64,000 bases of DNA from Streptomyces monomycini (GTDB lineage Bacteria > Actinomycetota > Actinomycetes > Streptomycetales > Streptomycetaceae). The translations under genes and the position numbers were made by a program. Positions 26,076 to 34,876 of the stretch are shown here, in pieces (the stretch's first letter is position 1; each line of letters begins with the position of its first letter). The notes beneath the pieces are model-generated. The model saw only the letters and a list, made by a program, of their open reading frames with translations, searched no databases and had not been told where the DNA came from. The stretch lies in NCBI RefSeq assembly GCF_022271435.1, contig NZ_JAFIQY010000003.1, positions 62,001 to 126,000 on the forward strand, written 5' to 3'.

Positions 26076-28231
26076 CGACACGTACGTCCGAGAGCCGGAC
26101 CCCGGAGCCGGCCGCCCGCCCCCGTGCCGTCGGCGCCGACCGGGAACGCGCCGACGCCCGGGACAAGGTGCTCGGCCGGGCCCCGTACGCCTTCGAGCAC
26201 CCGATGGAACGTCCCTGCTACGCGCACGCCGTGCTCTCCTCCGTGCCCCGCGGCCGCATCACGGCCGTCGACACCGAGGCCGCGCGCCAGGAGGAGGGCG
26301 TCATCACCGTATTGACGTACGAGAACGCCGAGCGCCTGGCGTCCACGGACGACGCGGAGCTGGCGATCCTCCAGGGGCCCGAGGTGGCCTTCCGGGGGCA
26401 GATCGTGGGGGCGGTGATCGCCGAGACGCCGGAGGCGGCGCGCGAAGCGGCCTCACTCGTACGGTTCACGTACGCCGAAGAACCGCACGCATCCGAACTG
26501 AAACCGGGCGAGAGTGAGCTGTACCGGCCGGAAACGGCCAACGGCGGCGCGGGTACGGACAGTGAGCTGGGCGACCTGGACGCCGCCATGGAGGCGGCCC
26601 GGGCGGACCCGGGCGCGGTCGCGCTGGACGAGACGTACCGGACCGCGATGACCCACTGCAACCCGATGGAGCCGCACGCGACGATCGCCGTGTGGCAGGG
26701 CGACGAGCTGACGCTGTACGACTCCAGCCAGAGCGTGCACGGGCACCGCGACACGCTGGCCGAGGTGTTCGGCCTCGACCGGGCGCGGGTACACATGATC
26801 TGCCCGTACGTCGGTGGCGGCTTCGGTTCGAAGGGTGAACCGCACGCCCACTCGGTGCTGGCGGCGCTGGCGGCGCGTGAGGTGTCCGGGCGGCCGGTCA
26901 AGCTCGCGTTGACCCGGCAGCAGATGTTCACTCTCGTGGGCTACCGCACTCCCACGTACCAGCGGGTACGGCTCGCGGCCGGCGCCGACGGGCGGCTCAC
27001 CGGCATCGGCATGGACGCGGTCGAGCAGACCTCGCGCATCAAGGAGTTCGCCGAGCAGTCCGCCAACCCGACCCGGACCATGTACGCGGCGCCGCACCGG
27101 AAGACCACCCACCGCCTGGCCGCCCTCGACGTGCCGGTGCCGTCCTGGATGCGGGCGCCCGGTGAGTGCCCCGGCATGTTCGGGCCCGAGGTCGCGATGG
27201 ACGAACTCGCCGAGCGCCTCGGCCTGGACCCCGTCGAGGTACGCGTTCGCAACGACGCGCCGACGGACCCGGAGACCGGCAAGCCCTTCTCCAGCCGCAA
27301 CCTGGTCGCCTGCCTGCGCGAGGGCGCGCGCCGCTTCGGCTGGCAGGACCGCGACCCGCGCCCGGCCGTGCGGCGGGAGGGCCGCTGGCTGATCGGTACG
27401 GGCGTCGCCTCCTCCGCCTACCCGGTCAACCGCCAGCCCGGTTCGGTCGCCGCGGTCCAGTACCGGGACGACGGGCGCTACCGGGTCGGCATCGGCGCCG
27501 CGGACCTGGGCACCGGCGCCTGGACGGTACTGGCCCAGATCGCCGCCGACGCGCTGGACGTTCCCCTCGATCAGGTCGACCTGCGCATCGGCGACACCGC
27601 ACTCCCGAAGGCGACCGTCGCGGGCGGGTCCTCCGGGACGGCGATGTGGGGTTCGGCGATCGTGGCGGCGGCCCGGAAGTTCCGCGAACGCCACGGACAC
27701 GACCCGTCTCCCGGCGACCACGCCCAGGCCGAGACGCCCGCCAACCCGCACGCCGAACGTTTCGCCATGCACGCCTTCGGGGCCCAGTTCGTCGAGGTGC
27801 GGGTGGACGCCGACACCGGCGAGGTACGCGTCCCCCGCCTCCTCGGCGTCTTCGCCGCCGGCCGCATCATCAACCCGCGCACCGCCCGCTCCCAGCTGAT
27901 CGGCGGCATGACGATGGGCCTGTCCATGGCCCTCCACGAGGAAACCGTGACGGACCCCCGCTACGGCCTCCTCGTCAACCACGACCTGGCGAACTACCAC
28001 ATCACGGCCAACGCGGACGTGCACAGCATCGAGGCCCACTCGATCGACGAGGACGACCCGTACGTCAACCCCCTGGGCGCCAAGGGCATCGGCGAGATCG
28101 GCATCACGGGGACGGCGGCGGCCGTCGTCAACGCGGTCCGGCATGCGACGGGGGTGCGGGTGCGGGAGGTGCCGGTGACGTTGGACAAGGTGTTGGAAGG
28201 ACTCAGAAACGGTCCGCCTTCACGGCAGTGA
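26072..28231 (+). CDS. molybdopterin-binding catalytic subunit (PaoC-like)
   Basis: A 719-residue large subunit that binds the molybdenum cofactor and oxidises the substrate, probably aromatic or aliphatic aldehydes by analogy with PaoABC. Recognisable segments are the small a/b hammerhead domain ([13 protein letters not shown]), [13 protein letters not shown], the MoCo-binding [31 protein letters not shown], and the active-site Glu region [12 protein letters not shown] near the C-terminus. There is no Tat signal, so it is cytoplasmic here, unlike E. coli PaoABC, whose iron-sulfur subunit is exported. No XdhC-type maturation gene is adjacent. Its 3' end overlaps the convergent DUF397 gene by 29 bases. 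Confidence 0.93.
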   Translation: MTTRTSESRTPEPAARPRAVGADRERADARDKVLGRAPYAFEHPMERPCYAHAVLSSVPRGRITAVDTEAARQEEGVITVLTYENAERLASTDDAELAILQGPEVAFRGQIVGAVIAETPEAAREAASLVRFTYAEEPHASELKPGESELYRPETANGGAGTDSELGDLDAAMEAARADPGAVALDETYRTAMTHCNPMEPHATIAVWQGDELTLYDSSQSVHGHRDTLAEVFGLDRARVHMICPYVGGGFGSKGEPHAHSVLAALAAREVSGRPVKLALTRQQMFTLVGYRTPTYQRVRLAAGADGRLTGIGMDAVEQTSRIKEFAEQSANPTRTMYAAPHRKTTHRLAALDVPVPSWMRAPGECPGMFGPEVAMDELAERLGLDPVEVRVRNDAPTDPETGKPFSSRNLVACLREGARRFGWQDRDPRPAVRREGRWLIGTGVASSAYPVNRQPGSVAAVQYRDDGRYRVGIGAADLGTGAWTVLAQIAADALDVPLDQVDLRIGDTALPKATVAGGSSGTAMWGSAIVAAARKFRERHGHDPSPGDHAQAETPANPHAERFAMHAFGAQFVEVRVDADTGEVRVPRLLGVFAAGRIINPRTARSQLIGGMTMGLSMALHEETVTDPRYGLLVNHDLANYHITANADVHSIEAHSIDEDDPYVNPLGAKGIGEIGITGTAAAVVNAVRHATGVRVREVPVTLDKVLEGLRNGPPSRQ

Positions 28232-28400
28232 GGAAGGCCGCCCAGGCCGAGGTGGGGATCAGCAGGTGCGGCCCCCCGGGGCGCTTGCTGTCACGTACGA
28301 GGACGGGTGAGCGGGTGGGGAGGCCGTCGGCTATCTCCAGGCATTCGTCCTGGCCTCCGCTGTAGGTGCTCTTGCGCCAGGTGATTCCTGTGAGGTTCAC
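28203..28400 (-). CDS. DUF397 protein (copy 2)
   Basis: A 65-residue DUF397 protein of the small acidic type paired with whiJ-like regulators. It contains WRKSTYSGGQDECLEIADG and VLVRDSKRPGGPHLLIP. The GTG has GGGAG six bases upstream through ATGAGC; an ATG at 28406 is too close to that site. It is nearly identical to the neighbouring DUF397 gene over the first 45 residues, but its C-terminus differs ([13 protein letters not shown]). In related loci such proteins modulate the partner DNA-binding regulator. Its last codons overlap the convergent molybdenum subunit gene. Confidence 0.88.
   Translation of the reverse strand: MNLTGITWRKSTYSGGQDECLEIADGLPTRSPVLVRDSKRPGGPHLLIPTSAWAAFLTAVKADRF
28261..28400. 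repeat. direct duplication of DUF397 coding DNA, downstream copy
   Basis: This 140-base segment matches 28521-28660 at an offset of 260 bases with roughly nine in ten bases identical by eye, silent positions included. This indicates a recent tandem duplication of the 5' part of the DUF397 gene. Confidence 0.85.
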
Positions 28401-28432
28401 GCTCATCTCCCAACGACGCCCAATTGCATCCG

Positions 28433-28660
28433 TCATGGTCGCCCCGGAGGAGCAGACGGGCCGACCACCACCCCCACCTTGACGTTTTCCACGAAGGCTC
28501 CCCAAGCAAGCGCGGAAAACAGCAGGTACGGCCCGTCCGGGCGCTTGCTGTCACGTACGAGGACGGGTGAGCGGGTGGGGAGGCCGTCGGCTATCTCCAG
28601 GCATTCACCCTGGCCGCCGCTGTACGTGCTCTTGCGCCAGGTGACGCCCGTGAGATTCAT
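28433..28660 (-). CDS. DUF397 protein (copy 1)
   Basis: A 75-residue DUF397 protein directly after the XRE regulator. Its ATG overlaps the regulator stop (ATGA), so the two are translationally coupled. The AAGGAG site lies inside the regulator's last codons. The sequence carries WRKSTYSGGQGECLEIADG and the RDSKRPDGPYLLF stretch. The C-terminus extends with VENVKVGVVVGPSAPPGRP, ten residues longer than copy 2. Confidence 0.9.
   Translation of the reverse strand: MNLTGVTWRKSTYSGGQGECLEIADGLPTRSPVLVRDSKRPDGPYLLFSALAWGAFVENVKVGVVVGPSAPPGRP
28521..28660. repeat. direct duplication of DUF397 coding DNA, upstream copy
   Basis: Partner of 28261-28400; see that entry. Differences cluster in a few codons, while long stretches, such as the part coding for IADGLPTRSPVLVRDSK, are identical. 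Confidence 0.85.
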
Positions 28661-29544
28661 GCCTGGTACTCCTTGGAGGCGATGCGTTTGATCCTGGCCA
28701 CTGACTCCGCAGGCGGCAGGGCCGACCTTCGGGCGTCGTCGAAGAGGTCACGGTAGCGCGCCACCTCTGGTTCCCGCTCCAGCCAGATGTGGCCGGTGGG
28801 GTGTTCCATGAGGACGACGTCTAGGGCCGACACCTGCGGAAAACTCAGCAGCAGGTACGGGCCGAACATACCCCCGTGGGCGCCACGCGAGAACGGGAGA
28901 ATTTGCACCGTGACGTTCGCCAGCCCGGACATGGCGACGAGGTGTTCCAGCTGTGCGCGCATCACGTCTACGCCGCCCACCCGTTGATGCAGCACGCCCT
29001 CGGCCATGACCGCCCAGATGGACAGTGGCTGTTCAGCGGTCAGCCGCTCCTGACGGGCAGCTCTGACCTTGACGAACTGCTCGATCTCGTCCGGCGTCTG
29101 CCAGGCCTTCGAGGCTACGGTCACAGCCCACGCATACGCGGGCGTCTGCAGCAGGCCCGGGACCAGTTGGCTCTGAAAGGTCCTGATGCTGTCGGACACT
29201 GCCTCCAGGGCGATGTAGTCGCGGTAGGTGTCCTCCAGCACGGGCCCGTACTGGTTCCACCACCCTTCGCGCCGCCGCCGGTTGGCGGAACGGGCGAGAG
29301 TGGTGAGCCGCTTCAGGACGGTGTCGTCGCCGATCCCGTACGTGTGCAACAGCGCCATCAAGTCGGGGACGCGCACCGGAACGCGGCCGTTCTCGATCCG
29401 GCTGATCTTCGCTTTGGTGCAGTCGAGCGCTTCGGCGGCCACTGCCGTGGACAGCCCAGCAGCTTCCCGGTACCGCCTCAGCTCGTCGCCCAGTTGACGG
29501 CCGAGCACGGTGGACGGCTGGACGGTGATCCTGCGTACGGACAT
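28657..29544 (-). CDS. XRE-family regulator with DUF5753 domain (whiJ-type)
   Basis: A 295-residue DNA-binding protein. The helix-turn-helix lies at about residues 18-60 (ELRRYREAAGLSTAVAAEAL, CTKAKISRIENGR). The DUF5753 domain fills the rest: TFQSQLVPGLLQTPAYA, EGVLHQRVGG, FGPYLLLSFP. WhiJ-like proteins of this make-up control development or antibiotic production in Streptomyces together with DUF397 partners. The ATG follows GGGGAGG. It is divergently arranged with an HATPase gene, giving the classic three-part locus. Confidence 0.93.
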   Translation of the reverse strand: MSVRRITVQPSTVLGRQLGDELRRYREAAGLSTAVAAEALDCTKAKISRIENGRVPVRVPDLMALLHTYGIGDDTVLKRLTTLARSANRRRREGWWNQYGPVLEDTYRDYIALEAVSDSIRTFQSQLVPGLLQTPAYAWAVTVASKAWQTPDEIEQFVKVRAARQERLTAEQPLSIWAVMAEGVLHQRVGGVDVMRAQLEHLVAMSGLANVTVQILPFSRGAHGGMFGPYLLLSFPQVSALDVVLMEHPTGHIWLEREPEVARYRDLFDDARRSALPPAESVARIKRIASKEYQA

Positions 29545-29699
29545 GCAACCTCCCCTGAAGAGCGCCCAGTTTGGCAACGCTGAAGCGCTAGGTGCAACAC
29601 AACTTCACTCTTTCGTGGCGGCAAGAAACGTTGCTCGGAGTAGTGGAGCGGGTGCAGTCTGCTGGACATCCGTCCTCGCACCCTTCGAGGGGTTTCGCC

Positions 29700-30134
29700 A
29701 TGAACGAGATGTCGCTGCTTCGCCCTGCCCTCGTAACCCGTCGCTTCCCCCGGAACCGGCGCAGCCCCGGCCGGGTGCGTCAAGCCTTTCGAGAGTGGGC
29801 TGCCACCCAGGGTCTCGCCCCCGCGACCGTCGAGACCGGTGAGCTGATCCTCGGCGAGCTGGCCGCGAACGCGGTGCTGGCCGCCACCGGGCCGGGACGA
29901 TGGATCGAGACGCGGTTCGCGCTCGACGGGGCGGCGCTGCGTGTCGAGGTGTCGGACGCCGGTGACGGAACGCCCGTGGTGCGCTCGCCCCAGCCGCTCG
30001 ACGAGCACGGGCGGAGCATGGTGATCATCAGCATGCTCGCGGACGCGTGGGGCGTGACCGTGAGGCCGGGCCCGGGGAAGACCGTCTGGGCGGTGTGGAA
30101 AGTCAGTGGTCCAGACCCATTGACGGGGTGCTGA
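29700..30134 (+). CDS. ATP-binding HATPase protein (RsbW/AbaA-like)
   Basis: A 144-residue protein of the anti-sigma-factor/histidine-kinase ATPase fold, of the type found beside whiJ-like genes. The N box is ELILGELAANAVLAA, the G1 box VEVSDAGDGTP, and a degenerate G2 region GRSMVIISMLADAWGV. It may phosphorylate an antagonist or bind a sigma factor, but in these loci the function is not settled. The ATG has GAGGGG upstream. It diverges from the XRE gene across 155 bases. Confidence 0.88.
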   Translation: MNEMSLLRPALVTRRFPRNRRSPGRVRQAFREWAATQGLAPATVETGELILGELAANAVLAATGPGRWIETRFALDGAALRVEVSDAGDGTPVVRSPQPLDEHGRSMVIISMLADAWGVTVRPGPGKTVWAVWKVSGPDPLTGC

Positions 30135-30161
30135 CGCGGCGCTTACGTTCCTGTGCATCGA

Positions 30162-30180
30162 TTGGAAACTTTCTTAACAG
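30162..30180. promoter_or_regulatory. operator-like GAAA-C-TTTC element before the ROK gene
   Basis: The element reads TTGGAAACTTTCTTAACAG, with a GAAA-C-TTTC palindromic core about 30 bases before the ROK start. A similar core, GAAAGTTTC, is at 6066-6074 upstream of allantoicase. It may be an autoregulatory operator or promoter element. No binding protein is assigned. Confidence 0.35.
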
Positions 30181-30209
30181 ATCGCACAGCGAAGGGTGGG
30201 GCGGGCGTC

Positions 30210-31403
30210 ATGGCCGGAGGGCAGGGCGGGCAGGGCACTCCTGGGACGCCACGGGTGTTGCGGGCCATGAACGACCGGGCCGCGCTCGATCTGCTCGTGT
30301 CGCAGGGGCCGTTGACGCGGACCCAGATCGGGGAGCTGACCGGGCTGTCCAAGCCCACCGCTTCGCAGTTGCTGGGGCGGCTGGAGGCAGCCGGGCTGGT
30401 ACGGACGACGGGGAACGTGACCGGGCGGCCGGGACCCAACGCCCAGCTGTACGAGGTCGCGCCGGACGTCGCGTACGTGGCCGCGCTCGCCGTCGACCAG
30501 GGCGGGATCACCGCCGCGGTCGCCGATGTCACCGGGCGGGTGCTCGGTGAGGAGCGGGTCGGCACGGATGCCGTGGGCGAAGGGGCACCGGGCAGGACGG
30601 CGCGGCTCGTGGCGGCCGCCGTGGACGGCGCACTGGCCAAGGCCGGTCTGGAGCGGGAGCGGCTGCACGGGGCGGTGATCGGGACGCCCGGCGCGCTCGA
30701 TCCGCAGACCGGGGTGCTGCGGTACGCGCCGCACCTGCCCGGCTGGCAGTCGCGGACGCTCCGCGAAGAGCTGGCCGGGGTGCTGGGCGTCCCGATCGTC
30801 ATCGAGAACGATGTGAATCTGGCGGCGGTCGCCGAGCAGCACGACGGTGCCGCGCAGGACTTCGATGATTTTGTACTGGTGTGGGCCGACGAGGGGGTCG
30901 GCGCGGCCATCGTGCTCGGCGGGCAGGTGCTGCGTGGGGCCACCGGCGGCGCGGGCGAGATCGGCTACATGCCGCTGCCGGACGCGCCGCTCGCGCGAGG
31001 CGGCGACCGCAGCGCGGCCCGGCCGGACGCCGGCGGGGGGTTCCAGCGCCTCGTCGGGGCGCCGAGCGTGGTGGAGCTGGCCCGGGAGTACGGGGTGCGG
31101 GACGCTCGTACGGTCCAGGAGGCGCTGGCCGACGACGGAGTACGGGCCGAGGTCGCGCGGCGGCTCGCGACCGGGCTGGCCGCGGTGGTGGCCGTCGTGG
31201 ACCCCCGGCTGGTGGTGCTTTCCGGCGAAGTGGCCCAGGCGGGCGGTGAGCCCCTGCGGAAGCTGGTCGAGGGGGAATTCACCGGGCTGGCGTTGCCCCG
31301 GCCGGAACTCCGGCTCAGCAATGTCGTGGGGAACCCGATTCTCATGGGCGCGCTGCGAACGGCGCTCGCCGAGGCACGTAACACCGTGTTCGACACGGCC
31401 TGA
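30210..31403 (+). CDS. ROK-family transcriptional regulator
   Basis: A 397-residue ROK repressor. The N-terminal MarR-like winged helix is at about residues 20-75 (DLLVSQGPLTRTQIGELTGL, SKPTASQLLGRLEAAGLV). The sugar-kinase-like ROK domain follows (VIGTPGALDPQTG, IENDVNLAAVAEQH, GATGGAGEIGYMPL). The zinc-binding Cys cluster that usually follows GEIG/GEFGH in ROK proteins is absent, replaced by a Gly/Arg/Asp-rich stretch. It precedes a sugar ABC transporter operon read in the same direction and probably controls it in response to a sugar or sugar phosphate. The ATG is chosen over a GTG at 30153. Confidence 0.92.
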   Translation: MAGGQGGQGTPGTPRVLRAMNDRAALDLLVSQGPLTRTQIGELTGLSKPTASQLLGRLEAAGLVRTTGNVTGRPGPNAQLYEVAPDVAYVAALAVDQGGITAAVADVTGRVLGEERVGTDAVGEGAPGRTARLVAAAVDGALAKAGLERERLHGAVIGTPGALDPQTGVLRYAPHLPGWQSRTLREELAGVLGVPIVIENDVNLAAVAEQHDGAAQDFDDFVLVWADEGVGAAIVLGGQVLRGATGGAGEIGYMPLPDAPLARGGDRSAARPDAGGGFQRLVGAPSVVELAREYGVRDARTVQEALADDGVRAEVARRLATGLAAVVAVVDPRLVVLSGEVAQAGGEPLRKLVEGEFTGLALPRPELRLSNVVGNPILMGALRTALAEARNTVFDTA

Positions 31404-31425
31404 TGAGACGGGCCAGCGGTGACGT

Positions 31426-31444
31426 GACGGACCAATTATCCGTC
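31426..31444. promoter_or_regulatory. inverted repeat GACGGA-N7-TCCGTC
   Basis: A 6-bp-arm inverted repeat with an A+T-rich centre (CCAATTA) lies 23 bases after the ROK stop and about 170 before the binding-protein gene. It is a candidate operator for the transport operon, or a weak terminator. Confidence 0.4.
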
Positions 31445-31491
31445 GACCGCCGCGTCCGCGCGGCCGGGAACACCGGGATCCGGGACGGCTC

Positions 31492-31527
31492 CGGGCACGC
31501 CGGGCACGCCGGGCACGCCGGGCACGC
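31492..31527. repeat. four tandem copies of CGGGCACGC
   Basis: Four exact 9-base units in the spacer before the binding-protein gene. Non-coding; the copy number is likely variable between strains. Confidence 0.85.
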
Positions 31528-31611
31528 CGACGGCACTTACGCCGCTCACCCCGCGCATCTCACCCTTCACAGCACCTTCTGTCATCACCCCTGCCGTAAA
31601 GGAAGTCCGCC

Positions 31612-32949
31612 ATGCGTCCGCGTATGCGCATCTGCCTGTCGGCGGCGCTCGCCGGAGCCGGTCTGATTCTTTCGGGCTGTGCCAATCCGAGCGTCGGCAG
31701 CGATCGCGACGATCCCACCCAGCCCGTCACGCTGAAGTTCTGGCACGGCTGGTCCAACACAGCCGAGGTGAAGGCGATCGACGACAGTATCGCCCGGTTC
31801 GAGAAGCTGCATCCGAACATCACGGTGAAGACGGTCGACAACGTCAGCGACGCGACCGTGAACCAGGCGCTGCGCGCCGGCGGGGACGACGCTCCGGACG
31901 TGGTGTCGTCGTTCACCACCAACAACGTGGGGCAGTACTGCTCGTCCGGTATGTGGGTGAATCTCGACCCGTTCATGAAGAAGACGGGTGTGGAGAAGAC
32001 GAAGGTCTTCCCCAAGACGTTCCTGGACTACACGCAATATCAGGGAAATCAGTGCGCCCTGCCGCTGCTCGCGGACTCCTACGGGCTGTACTACAACAAG
32101 GACGCGTTCAAGGAGGCCGGTATCGAGCGGCCGCCGCGCACCATGTCCGAATTCAAACGGGACGCGGCCAAGCTCACCAAGCGGAAGCCGAACGGGGCGC
32201 TGGAGCGGGCCGGATTCGTCCCCAACTTCCGGCTGTACCAGAACAGTCCGGACCGCCTGTTCGCGCAGTGGGGGCCGTCCTATTTCGACAGCGAGGGCAA
32301 GGCGCGGCTCTCGAAGGACCCGCGCAGCAAGCAGTTCTTCGCCACGCAGCGGGAGCTGATCGACGCGCAGGGCGGTTATAGCGCGCTGGAGAAGTTCCGT
32401 ACGACGTTCGGTGACGAGATGTCGTCGCAGAGTTCCTTCATGACGCAGAAGGCGGCCATGCATCTGGACGGCGAATGGCGCGGCCTGATGCTGAAGGAGG
32501 GGAAGGCGAAGTTCGACTGGGGGACGGCGCCGCTGCCGGTGCCGGACGACCAGGCGGACACGTACGGCCGGGGCTTTCTGACCGGCACGGTCGCGGGTAT
32601 CGCGCACAGCAGCAAGCACCAGAACGCGGCGTGGGAGCTGGTGAAGTTCCTGACGGTGGACACGGACCAAGTGGTGCGGTTCGCCAATGCCATCCACAAC
32701 GTGCCGTCCACGTTCGCGGCGCTCAATTCGCCGAAGCTCGACGCCGATCCCGCGTTCCGCACCTTCATCGGCATCGCACAGAATCCGCACAGTACGGCGC
32801 TGCCGCCGTCCGTCAACGGCGGCCAGTACGTGGTGTCGTTGCAGGACTTCTCGTACGACGTCGAGGCCGGGAAAGTGCCCGACCTCGACAAGGGCCTGCG
32901 TGAGCTCGACGCCCAGATAGACACCGACAATCTCCAGTCCGTGAACTGA
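31612..32949 (+). CDS. extracellular sugar-binding lipoprotein (ABC importer)
   Basis: A 445-residue family-1 solute-binding lipoprotein. The signal peptide ends in the lipobox LSGC (Cys22), so the mature protein is lipid-anchored outside the membrane. Family features are TLKFWHGWSNTAEVKAI, RFEKLHPNITVKTVDN, ALPLLADSYGLYYNKDAF and MHLDGEWRGLML. It captures an oligosaccharide for the two permeases that follow. No ATPase gene is present; such importers in Streptomyces share the MsiK ATPase. The adjacent GH4 enzyme hints at a beta-linked disaccharide. A good AAAGGAAG site precedes the ATG. Confidence 0.94.
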   Translation: MRPRMRICLSAALAGAGLILSGCANPSVGSDRDDPTQPVTLKFWHGWSNTAEVKAIDDSIARFEKLHPNITVKTVDNVSDATVNQALRAGGDDAPDVVSSFTTNNVGQYCSSGMWVNLDPFMKKTGVEKTKVFPKTFLDYTQYQGNQCALPLLADSYGLYYNKDAFKEAGIERPPRTMSEFKRDAAKLTKRKPNGALERAGFVPNFRLYQNSPDRLFAQWGPSYFDSEGKARLSKDPRSKQFFATQRELIDAQGGYSALEKFRTTFGDEMSSQSSFMTQKAAMHLDGEWRGLMLKEGKAKFDWGTAPLPVPDDQADTYGRGFLTGTVAGIAHSSKHQNAAWELVKFLTVDTDQVVRFANAIHNVPSTFAALNSPKLDADPAFRTFIGIAQNPHSTALPPSVNGGQYVVSLQDFSYDVEAGKVPDLDKGLRELDAQIDTDNLQSVN

Positions 32950-32961
32950 CGGAGCCCTGCC

Positions 32962-33954
32962 ATGTCCCTCGTCGAATCACCCGAACGTCCGGCGCCCGCC
33001 GCCGCGCCGCGCCCCAAGGCCCCCGAACTGCGCCGCAAGCACACCCGGCAGCGGCTGCGTACGCTCGGTTTCCTCTCCCCCTGGCTGGTCGGTTTCAGCG
33101 TCTTCTTCGGCTATCCGCTCATCGCCACGGTCTATTTCTCGTTCATGCATTACAACCAGATCCAGGAGCCGTCGTTCGTCGGGCTGCGGAACTGGAAGTA
33201 CGTCCTCACCCAGATGCCGCTCTTCGGTCCGGCGCTGTGGAACACGCTGTGGCTGGTCGTGGTGATGGTCGCGCTGCGCGTGGTCTTCGGCCTCGGGATC
33301 GGACTGCTCGTCACGAAGATCAAATCGGGTGTCGGCTTCTTCCGTACGGCCTTCTACCTGCCGTACCTCGCACCGCCGGTCGCGGCGACGGTCGCCTTCG
33401 TCTTCCTGCTCAACCCCGGCTCCGGGCCGGTCAACGGGCTTCTGGAGGCCGTCGGCATCCCGGCGCCCGGCTGGTTCAACGACGCGGCCTGGGCGAAGCC
33501 GTCGCTGGTGCTGCTCTCCCTGTGGGGCATCGGCGACCTGATGGTGATCTTCATGGCGGCGCTGCTGGACGTGCCGAAGGAGCAGTACGAGGCGGCCGAG
33601 CTGGACGGCGCCGGCGCCTGGGCCAAGTTCCGGTACGTGACCTGGCCGTCCATCACGCCGATCGTGATGTTCGCGGTGGTCACCGGCGTCGTGCAGACCA
33701 TGCAGTACTACACGCAGGCGCTGGTCGCCGGGAAGCTGGCCTCCGGGGTGAACATCGGCCCCGGCACGGTCATCCAGCCCGGCTACCCCGACCACTCCAC
33801 CCTCACCGTGCCGCAGCTCGTCTACTCGCTCGGCTTCCAGAACTTCAACACGGGCGCCGCGTGCGTGCTCTCGCTCGTGCTCTTCGTGATCGCCATGGCC
33901 GTCACCACCCTGCTGATGCGCAAGCGCGCCGGCCTGCTCCCGGCGGAGGACTGA
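32962..33954 (+). CDS. sugar ABC transporter permease (MalF type)
   Basis: A 330-residue inner-membrane permease with six membrane helices. The first begins around residue 35 (TLGFLSPWLVGFSVFFGYPL). The EAA loop that docks the ATPase is EAAELDGAGAWAKFRYVTWP. The N-terminal 30 residues are Pro/Ala-rich and cytoplasmic. It starts 12 bases after the binding-protein stop. Confidence 0.95.
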   Translation: MSLVESPERPAPAAAPRPKAPELRRKHTRQRLRTLGFLSPWLVGFSVFFGYPLIATVYFSFMHYNQIQEPSFVGLRNWKYVLTQMPLFGPALWNTLWLVVVMVALRVVFGLGIGLLVTKIKSGVGFFRTAFYLPYLAPPVAATVAFVFLLNPGSGPVNGLLEAVGIPAPGWFNDAAWAKPSLVLLSLWGIGDLMVIFMAALLDVPKEQYEAAELDGAGAWAKFRYVTWPSITPIVMFAVVTGVVQTMQYYTQALVAGKLASGVNIGPGTVIQPGYPDHSTLTVPQLVYSLGFQNFNTGAACVLSLVLFVIAMAVTTLLMRKRAGLLPAED

Positions 33955-33960
33955 ACCGAC

Positions 33961-34869
33961 ATGACCACGACGCCCCTGAGGGCGGGCGGCGCGCCGGCCC
34001 GTACCGGCTCCACCGACCGGGGGCCCGCCGCGGCCCGCGCCCGCCGCAAGCGGCTGCTGCACTGGATCGCCGTGCACGCCGTCGCGATCGCCACCGCGCT
34101 GTTCTTCGTCCTGCCGTTCGTGTTCGTCTTCCTGACCTCCGTCATGAGCGACGACCAGGCGATGAGCGGTGAATTGTGGCCGCACGAGTGGAACTGGTCC
34201 AACTACGCGACGGTCTTCAGCACGCCGGGCTTCCTGGACTGGTGGAAGAATTCGCTGATGTACGCGGGCCTGGGCACGCTGTTCACGGTCTGCTCGGCGA
34301 TTCCGGTGGCCTACGCGCTCGCCAAGTTCCGTTTCCGCGGGCGGCGTACGGCGATGGTCCTGGTGATCTCGACGATGATGCTGCCGCCGCAGGTCATCGT
34401 GATCCCGATGTATCTGGTGTGGGCGCAGCAGCTGCATCTGTCCGGTTCGCTGTGGCCGCTGCTGATCCCGATGGCGTTCGGCGACGCGTACTCCATCTTC
34501 CTGCTGCGGCAGTTCCTGCTGACGATTCCGCAGGAGTACCTGGAGTCGGCGAAGGTGGACGGCTGCGGCGAAGTCCGTACCCTCCTGCGCATCGTCGTGC
34601 CGATGGCGAAGCCGGGGATCGCGGCCGTCGCGCTGTTCCAGTTCTTCTACTGCTGGAACGATTATTTCGGACCCCAGATCTACGCCGCACAGAATCCCGC
34701 CGCCTGGACGTTGAGTTACGGACTCGAATCGTTCAAGAGCGCGCACAGCGTCAACTGGAACCTGACCATGGCCGCGACCCTGCTCGTCATGGCTCCCGTC
34801 ATCATCGTCTTCTTCTTCGCCCAGAAGGCTTTTGTCGAAGGCGTCACGCTCACCGGAGTGAAGGGCTGA
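33961..34869 (+). CDS. sugar ABC transporter permease (MalG type)
   Basis: A 302-residue partner permease with six helices and the EAA-type loop ESAKVDGCGEVRTLLRIVVP. The N-terminal FVLPFVFVFLTSVMSDDQ region is typical for MalG-like subunits. It starts six bases after the MalF-type gene and presumably forms the heterodimeric channel with it. Confidence 0.95.
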   Translation: MTTTPLRAGGAPARTGSTDRGPAAARARRKRLLHWIAVHAVAIATALFFVLPFVFVFLTSVMSDDQAMSGELWPHEWNWSNYATVFSTPGFLDWWKNSLMYAGLGTLFTVCSAIPVAYALAKFRFRGRRTAMVLVISTMMLPPQVIVIPMYLVWAQQLHLSGSLWPLLIPMAFGDAYSIFLLRQFLLTIPQEYLESAKVDGCGEVRTLLRIVVPMAKPGIAAVALFQFFYCWNDYFGPQIYAAQNPAAWTLSYGLESFKSAHSVNWNLTMAATLLVMAPVIIVFFFAQKAFVEGVTLTGVKG

Positions 34870-34876
34870 TCGATTC

